A DNA stretch of 64,000 nt from contig JAVDOI010000009.1 in the NCBI GenBank assembly GCA_032191485.1, positions 18,209,843 through 18,273,842 on the forward strand, in the 5' to 3' direction. Each line of letters begins with the position of its first letter. The stretch's first letter is position 1. Of the stretch, positions 14,008 through 27,788 are shown in pieces. Position numbers and translations under genes: made by a program. A model generated the notes under the pieces. It made no database searches. It saw nothing but the letters and a program-made list of their open reading frames with translations, and was not told the origin of the DNA. This stretch comes from Leptoclinus maculatus (Eukaryota; Chordata; Actinopteri; Perciformes; Stichaeidae).

Positions 14008-14310
14008 ATGACGTCCGACTCTACCCGGAGGCTGAGGGTTACAGCTCAAACACTGAGTGAGTTCTGGCTTGGTGTGGAGAGGGAGCATCCACTCATCGGA
14101 CAGAGAGCTGTGTGCATTCTGCTTCCCTTCACCACATCCTACCTCTGTGAGATCGGCTCTTCTGCTGTTGCCTCTCAAAACAAAATACAGATCTAAGCTC
14201 AACATTGAGCATGAACTGAGAGTGGCCGTATCAAGTCTGCAACCCCGTTTTAAAAAGATGTGTAGTGGAAAGCAGCTCATTGCAGCCACTAATACTGATA
14301 CAACTTGATG
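14008..14310 (+). pseudogene. hAT transposase C-terminal dimerisation region, frameshifted
   Basis: Frame 1 (14008-14196) encodes a stretch with EFWLGVEREHPLIGQRAV and LLPFTTSYLCEIG. This is the hallmark C-terminal block of ZBED5/GTF2IRD2-type hAT transposases, in which a leucine-proline-phenylalanine run is followed by a YLCE motif. The next block continues in another frame (about 14180-14308) with KYRSKLNIEHELRVAVS and a QPRF motif, again in the family order. The change of frame near 14180-14190 marks an old indel, so no intact protein is encoded. The N-terminal BED finger and catalytic core are missing. The 134-codon antisense ORF is only a shadow of this block. Confidence 0.85.
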
Positions 14311-14594
14311 GATCACACATGTCTGCACTCATTTTTTTTTTGCACAGGTTGCACGTTATTGTTGTTTTGAAAAGTGTAAAACTCAGTAAAACTCTTTATT
14401 GCCAAATATTTGAACTTGTTTTGTTTAGTTTTTCACAGGTTGCACTTTATTGTTATTATCTTGAAAAGATAGTCAGTGCAAAACAGGTTAAATGCAGCCA
14501 CAATAAGCTATTTTTGCACAGATAGAACTTTATTTGCATTGTTCTAACAAAGTGATTGCACATTGTATTTGTTTTTGTCTGATGGAGCAATCTG

Positions 14595-15225
14595 GGCCCT
14601 GTTCCTCGTACGTCGCTAACTTGAGTTGATTCGTATCAATTAGATACTCTTCGGGCTTGTTTTATCTACTTATTCTGAAAGAGTTGAGATGATTATTTTC
14701 GCTATAAGATCTCATTCGATGATGCATTTCCATTAAGCCTACTGCTGCACATTTAAAGACATATAATCTGATTGATTGGGGTGATGAGGCACTTAAAATT
14801 AGCCTATACATTTTCCCAACACTTACGGATTTAACTTGTCTGCGATATTTTATATTATATATCTATATTTCGCAGCGGTGGCGGTGTTAGATTTAGCCAT
14901 GATTATGGTCTTGACTTCCTCATAAGCTGTCATGATCATCTCCTGCTCGCCAGTGAAGAAAAAAGAGGCTCTTTCTTTGAGTTTATTCACTATTGTACTG
15001 TTAGAAAATCATGGTTTCGGTGATCGACACCTTCCCCCTTTTGACGTAAAACGGGCGCGCCCAATTATCCTGATGACTGAGGTCTTGTTCGATTTAACGA
15101 GACTGTTTGAGCGCTGATCAGCCTTTGAGGAACCGAGATATCCTGCCTTCAATCATCTCGGTAATTGAAGCTGGATAAGTGGACAATTGATCGACTTAGT
15201 TGAGCAACGTACGAGGAACAGGGCC
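14595..15225. mobile_element. Harbinger-like TIR element nested in hAT element B
   Basis: Left end ggccctgttcctcgtacgtc, right end acgtacgaggaacagggcc, mirror images over about 23 bases. Flanking CTG trinucleotides on both sides (14592-14594 and 15226-15228) fit a 3-bp CWG duplication, known for some fish PIF/Harbinger elements. Only a 61-codon chance ORF lies inside, so the element is non-autonomous. It interrupts the 3' part of the hAT copy and must be younger than it. The superfamily call is inferred from the ends and duplication length. Confidence 0.75.
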
Positions 15226-15429
15226 CTGGTTTACTTGAAAGTGAATGCAATTTTCTTTTTTCTATTATTTGAAAAAGCACAGATGGAGGAGTCACAAAAT
15301 GTTGTTATTTCAATAAAAGTTCAACATGGACCATTTAGTTACAATTTTGTTGGGGCGGTGGGGCATGAACATTTTTCTTCCTCCAAAGTGGGGCGTGACA
15401 GAAGAAGTTTGAGAACCACTGCCCTAAGG

Positions 15430-17146
15430 GAACATGAGTTTCTGCTGCACCAGATTTCATCAGTTTCTTTTTTCGCTCATATTCAATGTCATGTCACTTC
15501 TTCATAATAATAAGAAATATGAACAAGACGTTCGCAGTACAAATGCGTATCAAGCTTCTCAGAAGGTTGTTTTTAGAGTAAAAGGAGAAATGTTTACTTT
15601 TTGTAATAAAAGGCACAATTGACCAAAATACCAGTTTGAAGTGACCTGTTTTTTTCTGGTCAATATAAATCCTTGCTATTGGTAATAGAAAATCTCTGAT
15701 AAAAGAGCATTTGATTTTCCTCCACTGTTCAGCAATACTTAAAATGTGTAACCTTTCCCTGCTAGTAACAATCAGCCCCGTCCTCCAATCTGAGCAGCTT
15801 TCTTTGTTATCAGCGTGAGCAGCTCAAAGATCACTCTGCACCTCCTGCTGTGGCCGCTTTATCTACTTAGTTACCTTGAATGCAGACAGAAAATAAAGGA
15901 TTTTCTATTGACGCAGAGAATTAGGACCATTACTTCTCATTAAGAGACTCGATCAGAGCCTGCTTGTGTGCTTTTCTTGCTTTCCTTCGGGCTTGCTATG
16001 GAGACAGTGAAGGACTGAAGTGGTCGTTACAAAGAGAAACACATTTATTCTTTCTGTCAGCCGCTGAGACGCAGTGGATGCTGCCAAAGAATGAATGTCT
16101 AATTTCTTAAGCCACTGAGATGAGATTTCCAAAAAAAGCATTGCACCACAGCAAAGCATGCTTGTGCTACTTTGGCTGCTGTTGTTGTTGTTGTTGTTGC
16201 ACTAGCACAGGAAGAAACAGATCGAGAGGGAGATCAAGGAGAAGAGGTGGGAACAGAGTATCCATTTGATCTTTTGTTTCCAAATTGATCAGCATCACAG
16301 AAAGTCTTTTGAATGCAAAATAAGACGTATGGCTTCTATTCTTGACTGTGGAAACACTGTATTACCTTTTTACAAAGCAAAGAGCCTGCATGTCTTTTTT
16401 ATGCTCCTCTTTTGCACGGTGCTAAACCGAAATGTTAAAAGTGGAACTTCACTGTGTGGTTGCCTCTCTTGGCTGCTGTGCTCTTTGTATCTGTACCAGT
16501 ATTGCTTCGCTATAAATAGGGAGCCGCAGAAAAGCGAGGTAATAAAAGTGTCAGGATTTTGCAATGAAGAATGATGCCTTTGCTGTTAACTTTCTCCATT
16601 GGGTTGATGTATCATTGAGGTTGAGCTCTCATTATCAACTCTGAAGATTATAGGCCCTAACTCCCTCAGAGGAGGGAACTGTCTGCACTTTTTTGGATCC
16701 GTTGCAATTCAGCGGCATAAAAATTCACTTGCAGTTGTATAGGGACATATCTATCTTCTGTTCCGTTTCTCCAACCGCCTCCCTCTCTTAGTCTGCTCTC
16801 TTTACTCTTCCCCTCTCTCCTGCATCCCTTCCTGCCATCTTTCCCCTCTGGGCCATTTTCCTGCCCCCTATCTCTATTGCCTGCCTTCATTTCTTTCATT
16901 CTGTCTGAAAGTTCAAGGCTTTCATTGACTTCGCTGACTCTCGCCAGACTCTGAGGACCACTGCAGTTGAGTCTACCAATCCTGAAGCTGACATCTCTTC
17001 ACAATTAAATCTGGCACCTCAGCTGATAGCTCTGGTGGTCAATTAAAAGGAGGATGTGGTCCTCTATATCAGCATACAGAGTTGTGAATTCAAACAAAAC
17101 TATTTGGCTATGTTGTGTCACGAATTCCCCTTCATATTAGTTTGTT
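15430..17146. other. noncoding, no gene seen
   Basis: Holds a (TTG)7 array at 16178-16199 and a pyrimidine-rich tract around 16765-16910, which produces the charged minus-strand ORF there. The part 15720-15960 looks unique and moderately GC-rich. Confidence 0.45.
16178..16199. repeat. (TTG)7 microsatellite
   Basis: Seven tandem copies of the trinucleotide following 'ggct'. Confidence 0.9.
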
Positions 17147-18145
17147 TTCTTCTTCTTCTTATTTGAGGTTTATTGGCGGTTGGCAAACAATGAATTGGTG
17201 CATTACCGCCACCAACTGGTATGGAGTGTGGATCAGGATGTCTAATAGGCTGCTTATATAAAAATTAAAATTCAAAAGGAAAAGAAAAACAAAACAACGG
17301 GCTCATATTTTCTTAATAATATTAATTAATCTAAGACATTGAAATAATACTTGATAACACTCACTTTTTGAGTTCTTTTGCAGAACATCCACTATATCCA
17401 ACCGTACCTTCATCTTGCCGAGGTCTTCAATCAGCTGCCCTCTTTCCTGCTCATATTTCTGACATTGTACAATTACATGCTCTATTGTTTCCTCTTGCTC
17501 ACAATAGTCGCATTTCCCTGTTTCGTGTTTACCTATTTTTTTGAAGCATACCGTTTAGGCCTGTATGTCCAAATCTAAGCCTTGATATCACCGTTTCCTC
17601 TCTCCTGTTCCTTCCTGCACATCTCATTTCTCCCACTTTCCTCTGAACTCTGTAAAACCATCGTCCTTTCCTGTCTTCTTCCCATTGCTTCTGCCACCTT
17701 TCCTTCAACCTCTGTTTAATAATACTTTTTGTTTCTGATTTACTGAAGCTGACTAACATTAGTGCAGCTATTTTTTGTGGCCTCTTTTGCAGCTTTATCT
17801 GCCATTTAATTTCCTTTCACCCCAATATGTGCTGGTACTCATAGGAATATGACTGTCAGACCCATCATTTGAATTCTGTTTAATGTTTGTTGTATTTCAA
17901 TGAGGATGTCTGGTCTACTGTCTGAATGGCTGTTCTGTAAGCTGGCTAACGATGAACTTGAGTCTGAACAAATGATTGCCCTCAATGGTCTTGTGTCCTC
18001 TATCCACTGTAGTGATGACATTATTGCCAGCATTTCCCCTGTGTACACTGATAGTCCCTCAGTGATCATTTTACCTATTTTAACATTAAATTCTGGGACA
18101 ATAAATGCCACTCCTACCTTGTTTCCTAGATTCTTTGATGCATCT
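17147..18145 (-). mobile_element. 5'-truncated LINE, I/Nimb clade
   Basis: On the minus strand the copy runs from inside the RNase H domain to a 3' UTR ending in an (AAG)n-type tail, seen as ttcttcttcttctt on the + strand at 17147-17160. The UTR contains the reverse complement of 'ggtgcattaccgccaccaac', a well-known 3' end of fish I-type LINEs. The upstream endonuclease and reverse transcriptase are missing, which is the usual outcome of incomplete target-primed reverse transcription. Confidence 0.85.
17400..18145 (-). pseudogene. LINE ORF2 C-terminus: RNase H and zinc knuckle, disrupted
   Basis: Reading the minus strand from 18145: VGVAFIVPEF, LSVYTGEMLAI (the conserved glutamate), AIICSDSSSSLASL (the conserved aspartate of RNase H) and RPDILIEIQQTL. 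There is then a TGA at 17839-17841 where a tryptophan codon is expected before VPAHIG. A second in-frame stop, TAA at 17806-17808, replaces the residue after GVKGN. Downstream, 17529-17759 encodes RRKVGEMR-like basic sequence and SRLRFGHTGLN. After a frame change, the C-terminal CDYC...H....C zinc-knuckle pattern (C-x2-C-x7-H-x4-C) is readable at about 17440-17520. Stops and frame changes make it a dead copy. In the intact family ORF2 drives reverse transcription of the LINE RNA. Confidence 0.85.
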
Positions 18146-18188
18146 GATTAGTTTGTTTTCATCCTGTCTGCTTGTTTATTAACTCTCC

Positions 18189-18547
18189 TGTCATTTCAGA
18201 TCCTACCATTCACACCCGATCACCTCTCATTCCCCTCACCTGGTCCTCCACACCATCTCACCTGCAGCCCATTCCCTCATTAGCCTTCACTATTTAGGTC
18301 CCCTCACTTGCTCTTGTTCCCTGCCAGATTGTCTTGTGTGTTATTGCCAAGTTCTCCAGCGTATCATCATATTGTTCCTGATCTGCCTGTTTTTGACCTT
18401 GGATCTTTGCCTGCCCCTTATTGGATTTGTTCGCCTGTTTGACTGACCTCCTGGTTTTGACCCTCTGCCTGAACACTAGTAAAGAACTAAACTTGTATTT
18501 TTGTCTCCGAGTTGTGCTTTTGGGTTCAAGTACCTGTAATCCTTACA
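18189..18547 (+). repeat. possible solo LTR or LTR fragment
   Basis: Begins TGTCATTTCAG and ends GTAATCCTTACA, so TG...CA ends are present. The C/T-rich body contains 'ttgttccctgccagattgtc', and the 3' part has 'gggttcaagtacctgtaatc', wording typical of fish Gypsy-type LTRs. A matching 4-6-bp target duplication is not seen (actctcc against tgttta), so either the ends are misplaced or the copy is old. Confidence 0.35.
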
Positions 18548-18559
18548 TGTTTAGACAAT

Positions 18560-18960
18560 AAAACTAATTGGTTAGTGTTAAAAAAAGATCATGGTTTGGA
18601 ATAAATAAGTATGGTTAGGGTTTTGTAAATTCAGTTATGTACTTAAGTTAAGTAGTCGGTTGTAAACCGTCACATACGGATGGACAGTCGCAGTTTAAAC
18701 GTGTGGTTAACGTTTTGAATTTATACAAAACCACTTGTTTATGCTTATACAACAAAACTAGGTTTATGAAAATGAGTACGTAAATTAGGTTCCGTACGTA
18801 TGTTAAGTAGTCAACATAAATAAGTCAATGATTGACTTTTGGTTCCGTATGACATGAACAGCAGGTTCCTTGGTGAAAGCCATGTGTTTATTTGACTCAT
18901 CAATCCACCACAACCTCATCCTTCGTGGACTTTATTCCTCTCTTTACTACGTCACTGAAC
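18560..18960 (+). repeat. degraded MITE family X copies
   Basis: Contains 'ttagtgttaaaaaaagatca' with 'tggtttgg' at 18570-18600, then a second partial match ('acatgaacagcaggttcctt', 'ggtgaaagccatgtgtttat') with the same order as in 39237-39290. Two partial copies may be joined here; the borders are uncertain. Confidence 0.4.
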
Positions 18961-19019
18961 CCGATCTCACAGGAAGGTGTGTCTATGCATTTTGGGTATT
19001 TTGCTTGTCATTTAACACG

Positions 19020-19290
19020 CATCACTATCGTGAAACAGTCGGAGTTAGGTTTAGGCAACAAAGCCACTTAGGTAGGTTTTGGTAAAACACCATGGTTGTG
19101 CTTAAAAGAAGTATGTTAACTGATTAAAATAAGTACTGAAACAAAGTAACAGGAAACCATGTAATAAACGTAACTTAAAAAAAGAAACAACACTTTGGGA
19201 CACCGGTCTCCTGGTTGCAAGACCTGTTAGTTTCACCCATCTAACCCACACCCGCCCACCATAAGCAGTCTCTCTCGGTATGGACTACAT
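19020..19290 (+). repeat. MITE family X, internal part (subfamily 2)
   Basis: 'gagttaggtttaggcaacaa', 'ccacttaggtaggttttgg' and 'tagtttcacccatctaaccc' match 11370-11640 in order. Terminal repeats are not visible. Confidence 0.5.
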
Positions 19291-20032
19291 GGCATACAAA
19301 TGACGAGCAAGAAGCATGAAAAGCGTTCTGAATTGTGTCATTAATACGCCGATTGGTGAGAGCAGGTTGTGTCTCCTGACTTCCAAAGCACTTGCTCTGT
19401 TGTCAAAGCGGAAAGCAAAAACTGCATATTGATAACAAGTGAAATGAAAAAAGGGAACACTTGCCATCACAAAGGAGCAAAAGGAGTTCCCTGAGGTGTT
19501 CACTTCTCAAATTTGTATTGTGCAAACAAGAGAACTGATTTCAATTCCCTGCATAGCAGGTGCGTGAGCTAAATGCTAGCATTAGCATTCTAACATTCTC
19601 ACAATGTTGACATGTTGATGATTAGCAGGTAACACTGTCAATGTTCATCAACGTGGTTTAAGAGACTGTGTAGGATTTATTGGCATAAATTGAAGGTAAT
19701 ACACACAATGTTTTCTTTAGTGTATAATCAGCTGAAACTAAGAATCACTGTGTTTTTGTTAGCTTAGAATGAGCCCTTCATATCTACGTAGGGAGTGGGT
19801 CCTCTCCATGTTGGACCACCATGTTTCTGCAGTAGCCCAGAACGAACAAACCAAACACTGGCTCTACAGAGAGCCTTTCACTTTGTAACGTTATGTGAAG
19901 GACACTGTGGTTCTCCAACAGGCTTGGGAAGGGAGGAGTGATCGGAGGGACATTCAGTTGGATGTTCTTTGCAACCTCATGGCTAGATGGCACAAAAGCT
20001 TACACACTGCTCCTTTGAGTGTAACTAGCCAA
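19291..20032. other. noncoding, no gene seen
   Basis: Unique-looking apart from the short Z-family repeat annotated at 19558-19632. Confidence 0.4.
19558..19632 (+). repeat. fragment of repeat family Z ('tgctagcattagc')
   Basis: Contains 'gagctaaatgctagcattag', 'cacaatgttgacatgttgat' and ends gattagcagg. This is a common old interspersed repeat of fish. A longer copy, split by a hAT element, lies at 43118-44815. Confidence 0.5.
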
Positions 20033-20545
20033 CGTGATCTCATCCTTACTCATCGTATGTTGATGCTTGGGCAGAAGACTTTGTTTTACGTATAGTGTAG
20101 ATGCAGAATGTTAGCGCTGGTTAGCGTTGTAACAACTGGTTCACATTGTGAAACTGTCGTGTTTAGTTTTAAGAAACAAAACTACTTGGTGAGGGTTAGG
20201 AAAAAGATCATGGCTCGGGTCAAAATAGGTATGTTTTATCACGCAAATGAAGCTAAGAACGTATCGTCCTGTGACTCAGTGACGGAGCATCACGTGACAC
20301 AACGTCTGGACATGAACGCCAGTCCCCCGAGTCCTGTGTTTGTTTCACCCATCCACCACACTCCATACACCATACAGCAGACTTTCTCGCTCTTAATACT
20401 ACGTCCAAGTGTCTAATAATGATGCAGGTTGGTTCTCATGGAGTTGGCTGAAAGCCCTGTGGGTCCCGGTTGTGCATCAGTATGAAGACGCCAAGCGCCA
20501 CTGCACCAGCATCGGTATTTGATAACCTGGGAGTGAGACCAGGCT
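20033..20545 (+). mobile_element. MITE family X, most complete copy
   Basis: The left end near 20036-20075 reads gatctcatccttactcatcg then tatgttgatgcttgggcag. The right end near 20496-20540 reads gcatcggtatttgataacct then gggagtgagacc, which is the inverted counterpart. In between lie 'gaaacaaaactacttggtga', 'gggttaggaaaaagatcatg', 'gacggagcatcacgtgacac' and 'gtttcacccatccaccacac'. There is no transposase ORF. The superfamily is not assigned because the target duplication is unclear. Confidence 0.65.
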
Positions 20546-23739
<3,194 letters not shown>

Positions 23740-23960
23740 CTCCTCGGATTAAATTGATGGCCCACAGGCCTACTGCTGACTAAGGCGTTGCCAAATATGG
23801 TGAATTATTGGGAAATTATGCTTAGCTGCCACTCTTTTCTGGGACGGTGATCCACTTTGTCAATCCTGATCTTTAGCTGCTGTCACCGCGGTGCCACCCG
23901 GCTTGACTTTGTGACCTGACACTGCTTGTGGAGACAGAGCAGATGTCACTGTAGGCGCGA
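23740..23960. other. candidate conserved noncoding block (untested)
   Basis: A non-repetitive stretch with AT-rich homeobox-like words (ggattaaattgatgg, gaattattgggaaattatgc) next to a balanced-composition part (gctgtcaccgcggtgccacc). It has no ORF and no resemblance to the transposon families in this window. The call is purely on texture; conservation cannot be judged from one sequence. Confidence 0.15.
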
Positions 23961-25499
23961 TAGATGCATCCCAATGACTTCAGTCGTCGGTTATTTTGGT
24001 TATCAATAATACTGACCTCCATAGAGAAACGTTACATTTCCTCAATTCATTTCAGTCTGAATTATGTGCAGGAAATTAGGGAGCACTGATTCATTGGAAA
24101 TAAAAAAAAGCGCAGACATTGTCCACCCTTTGTGTGGTCGGGGAGGGGGGGGGGGGGGTTAGTGAAACAAAGGCACACAGAATTTCTCTTTCCTTTCATG
24201 GCTGGTCATTTCCATATGTCCCCCGTGCTCTCCTACCCATCCATCACATTTCACTCTGGGCAAGACAGCTGTCCAGAGCTGAAGCACATTCACAGTTCAG
24301 CAGTCCATCAAATTGTACCAAATACAGTAATTCTTCAGTCAAGCTGGAGCGGGGGGGGGGGCAAAAAGCGTCAAGGAGTCGTGCTGCTGAACCCCTTCAA
24401 ACACCAAGCAGTTTTACGACACGGCTATGTTGTATTAGATGTGTAAGAGTTACATGTTGCATGTACTCAAGGAACCTTTTAGAGTACATTTGACTTGTTA
24501 GAGTAGCTTAATGCAGCATAAGATTTAATCTTACTTTTTAAAGAAAAATCAATACTATTACTCTTGCATTTGAATACATTAATCACACTAACTATTTGTA
24601 TTTTTTTTTATTTATATACATCTGTATATTTATGATGCGATGAAAGGCAGGTGGTCAGCTGGTTCCAGGTCTGCTGGCGCTCTGGTATCCATGGCTGGAT
24701 ACTATGACTCTAATAGAGTGCTGGTAACTAACATTTACAGACGAGATATTAGTCTAGATATCAGTGCAGCGGACTCACTTTTGTGAACGCTGGTCTGAAG
24801 TCAGTACATCAGAGAACTGAGCTGACAGAGAACAGCAGCAACCTTCTAGCTCCACCCTCATTTGTCACTACTGGTTCCAGAAAGAAGAAGATAGCGACGG
24901 CCAAAATGCCTAACTCAAGGCTGCAAAACTGTAATCCACAAATCAATCGGGGACGATACGGTGGCTACATCCACTTACAGTCTATGCTTCAAAACTAGTA
25001 TTACTACTCCTGCTTCCTGTTCTATTGTAAATATTCAATCTGCGTGGATTTAACTAGTCCTGCTTTGTGCAGCCTGATGAAGAGACACAGAACAGTAGAG
25101 ACCACATTTTGCTCACGGAAAAAAAGACAATCTTCAATTCATATGGACATAATTGATATAATGTTTCAAACTATTTAATAGGTAATTAATGATAAAACAT
25201 CACAACATAATTTCCTAATTATCCTGAATGAGTCCTCTCATGTGAGACCTTTTCAGACAAGAGACGGATTTGTCCACTTCTCTCATCGTATTGTCTTCAT
25301 GTGATTGGAGAGACCTGAATGTGATCTGTGTCTTTTGTACATAACAGACGGCGTCTAGTCTGCAAAAAAATGTTACGATTTTTTTGCCAAATAATAATAT
25401 GATATAGGAGACACCAGGTAATTAAGGGGGGGTAGTTGTGTTGATGACTACTTTTACTTCTACTCGATTACTTGTTTTGGCTACTCAACCCACCTCTGT
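23961..25499. other. noncoding with G runs and a degraded MITE end
   Basis: G runs at 24145-24158 and 24351-24361. The end 'gattacttgttttggctact' followed by caacccacctctg (about 25466-25498) resembles the right end of the MITE at 58757-58933. The stretch 24460-24620 ('gcatgtactcaaggaacct', 'tactattactcttgcatttg') resembles its interior. This may be one old interrupted copy. Confidence 0.35.
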
Positions 25500-25760
25500 A
25501 TGAAAGTCCTCTAAAAAGGCCAAGTGCCATTTCTTTTCAGAGCGCACTTGGTTACATATATGCATATTTCAGAGTGAATTCTGTTGGAGGGATTAGAATT
25601 TGGCCCAGACATAAATGCTTGCTTTAAAAAAATTGGAATTAAAGAGCGTGAGAATTGGCTAATAGGCTTGATGATGGGCTAAACAAAAGAGCTTTTGACT
25701 CCTTACTCTGAAATCTGATGCCCCATTTACTAAGAAATCCTGTCCTTGTTGACTCAAGTT
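25500..25760. other. candidate conserved noncoding block (untested)
   Basis: Non-repetitive sequence with several homeodomain-type cores (ttggaattaaagagcgtg, gagaattggctaatagg, agttaattgagg) and no ORF. It stands out from the transposon-rich surroundings only by texture; there is no direct evidence of function. Confidence 0.15.
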
Positions 25761-27788
25761 AATTGAGGACAGTGACATATGTCAGCTGTGAAGTTGGAGA
25801 TGTGACTGTCCTCAATCGATATTCACTCGTTTACAAAAACAAAAACGCCTTTATGTTATTATATTGCTTTCAAAACAACTCAGGTCCTCAGGACAGAAAC
25901 TGCACAGGTGTGGACATTCAGAAGTTTCATTCACAACTAGAAATATGTTGTTACGTGTAGATCTTTGCAACAGCTGAGTGCAGTGGATCAATAATTGGAG
26001 AGGCTTCATTTATCATCGTGCCGCCTGGACTGCCTCTGGATGGTGAGGCACAACTAGACTGGTGGATAACAACATCCTAACTCCACCCACTCCGACATCG
26101 TGTACTGTGAAGATGCCTGTGTGATCTGCTGTGTTGGATTGTTTTATGGCATACAACAGGGGTTAACGAGAGCCGTAACTATCTGGAATGGCTTTCCTGC
26201 ACATTTGATTAATAAGTAAATTAATCTGATTGGCAGTTTCATATATAATAATGTCAAGTGGGTAAATTTTTTTTGTGCAGAAGCCTGGAGTTCCGTCCAG
26301 CTGATGCCATCGAGATACTCACTCACTTAATAAATCTCAGGGAATAATGTCACCCCACGGTTATGTTCTTCTATTGCAACACTACACAGGAGGAGCTAGC
26401 TGGAATCCCCGCTGGAAGTGAGATGTGAGAAATCCACTCTGTCTTCCATAAACAAAGAAATCAAGAGTCATTGATTGTATTTGTGGTGAAACAGGCGAGC
26501 TGACAGACAGACTGGGAGCCTTGATCAATCAATGATATGATTAATAAGTTCAAAACACAAAAAAAAGCCAGATATTTGTGTGATTTAAACAGCTGGCTAT
26601 GGAGATTAGGCTTCACTAAACACAACAAAAATAGACTTGAAGTTCTTGCTATGCTGGTTATCATACCATGTAACTTATAATAATATATATATATATTATT
26701 ATAATATCCACATTCAACAGATCTGTGGTTTGCATTCATTCTTTTTCCTGGTGAACGGCATGCTGTTAGATGGAAATTATGTATTTGCATAATTATTACA
26801 AAGAACACTTTCTTTCCCTGTCTTATTTTTTGATTTCACCATCTTTTTAGAAGAATATGAACCGTTAATATAGATAAAATAATATTTAGATGAAAAACAA
26901 GCAAAGCGGAGTAGGTGAGTCCCCAATGATGCCCTTGGTACACTATGATTATCAGCTGGCCTGCTTGTTTCAGTCAAGTTGTTACTCTAATCCCCAGCAT
27001 TCCTTTGTGTGTGGCAAAACTGTGTTGATAGCTCAAACAAGAATGGACACGAGATAACAGGCCCGAGAGATCCAAAGGGAAATCCAACGTGAAGGTGCAG
27101 AGAAGATTAAAGGAAAGCTTGATGTCTACTTCGCTGGTGGAAGAAAGAGATGCCACACAGGATGGTTTCATGATTGACATGCATATATATACAACCTCTC
27201 AGGTTGAATTGGCACCAACAGGAGGTAAACCAGCAGGACATAGTGGCTTGGATTCAAGATGCAGAACACTCATGAGAGCAGAAGCATTTATTTTTTTCTG
27301 TTTTTCCTCTAAAAATACACCAGAATTACTTAAAAGACAGTGGTCCTGGAGCAAGAAAAAAAAATTTCAAATGTCACTTTAAACATGAGGTAGAACCATT
27401 TTATTTCCTGTACAAAGAACTGTAGCCGTGTGAGAGTTTTTTTGTGCTGAACTCAATTTTCCCCCTTTTCCGTTTGAGAGGTTTATGACTTTTTGGAAGG
27501 ACTTGCGTTTGAATGAGCCTTTGTTCTTGCTGTTCCTGCTTGCTTGCATGTTGATTCGTCACTTGAGAGTGCCTTCTTAACCCACTAAGCGGGGCACACA
27601 AGTGCACTTCATTTAATGCATGGAGGTGGCACCTCGCCAGCTGCTGCACATTTTTACATTACGGCAGGCTTCACTCAAATCTTCACCATTAAAGTCTGCC
27701 AGCTTCCACTCCAGCACTTACTCATTATGTTGTGATCAGCCTGTTGTGGTCTTCTTCACTGTGGTTTGTCCCTCTTTTCTCTCTCAAG
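25761..27788. other. noncoding, no gene seen
   Basis: AT-rich unique-looking DNA apart from the palindrome at 26675-26704. The 115-codon minus frame at 26461-26808 reads through AT-rich sequence and has no recognised domain. Confidence 0.4.
26675..26704. repeat. 30-bp perfect AT palindrome
   Basis: Reads ttataataat, ten alternating AT bases, then attattataa. The 30 bases equal their own reverse complement, so they could extrude as a cruciform. Confidence 0.9.

Larger units (their letters stand above)
13758..15421 (+). mobile_element. hAT element B (Charlie/ZBED5-like), 1664 bp, with perfect 8-bp target duplication
   Basis: Left end cagtatttctcaaactgtgg, right end agtttgagaaccactg; these are the typical 'cagtggttctcaaac' ends of Charlie-like hAT elements. 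Both sides carry the same 8 bases, ccctaagg (13750-13757 and 15422-15429). Inside are the last part of a hAT transposase gene (14008-14310), AT-rich 3' sequence, and a separate inserted element (14595-15225). Without the insertion the element would be about 1.03 kb, so it is an internally deleted copy. Confidence 0.93.

Noticed and set aside
13924..14328. 134-codon minus-strand ORF
   Set aside because: It lies antisense to the recognisable hAT C-terminal block and is a shadow.
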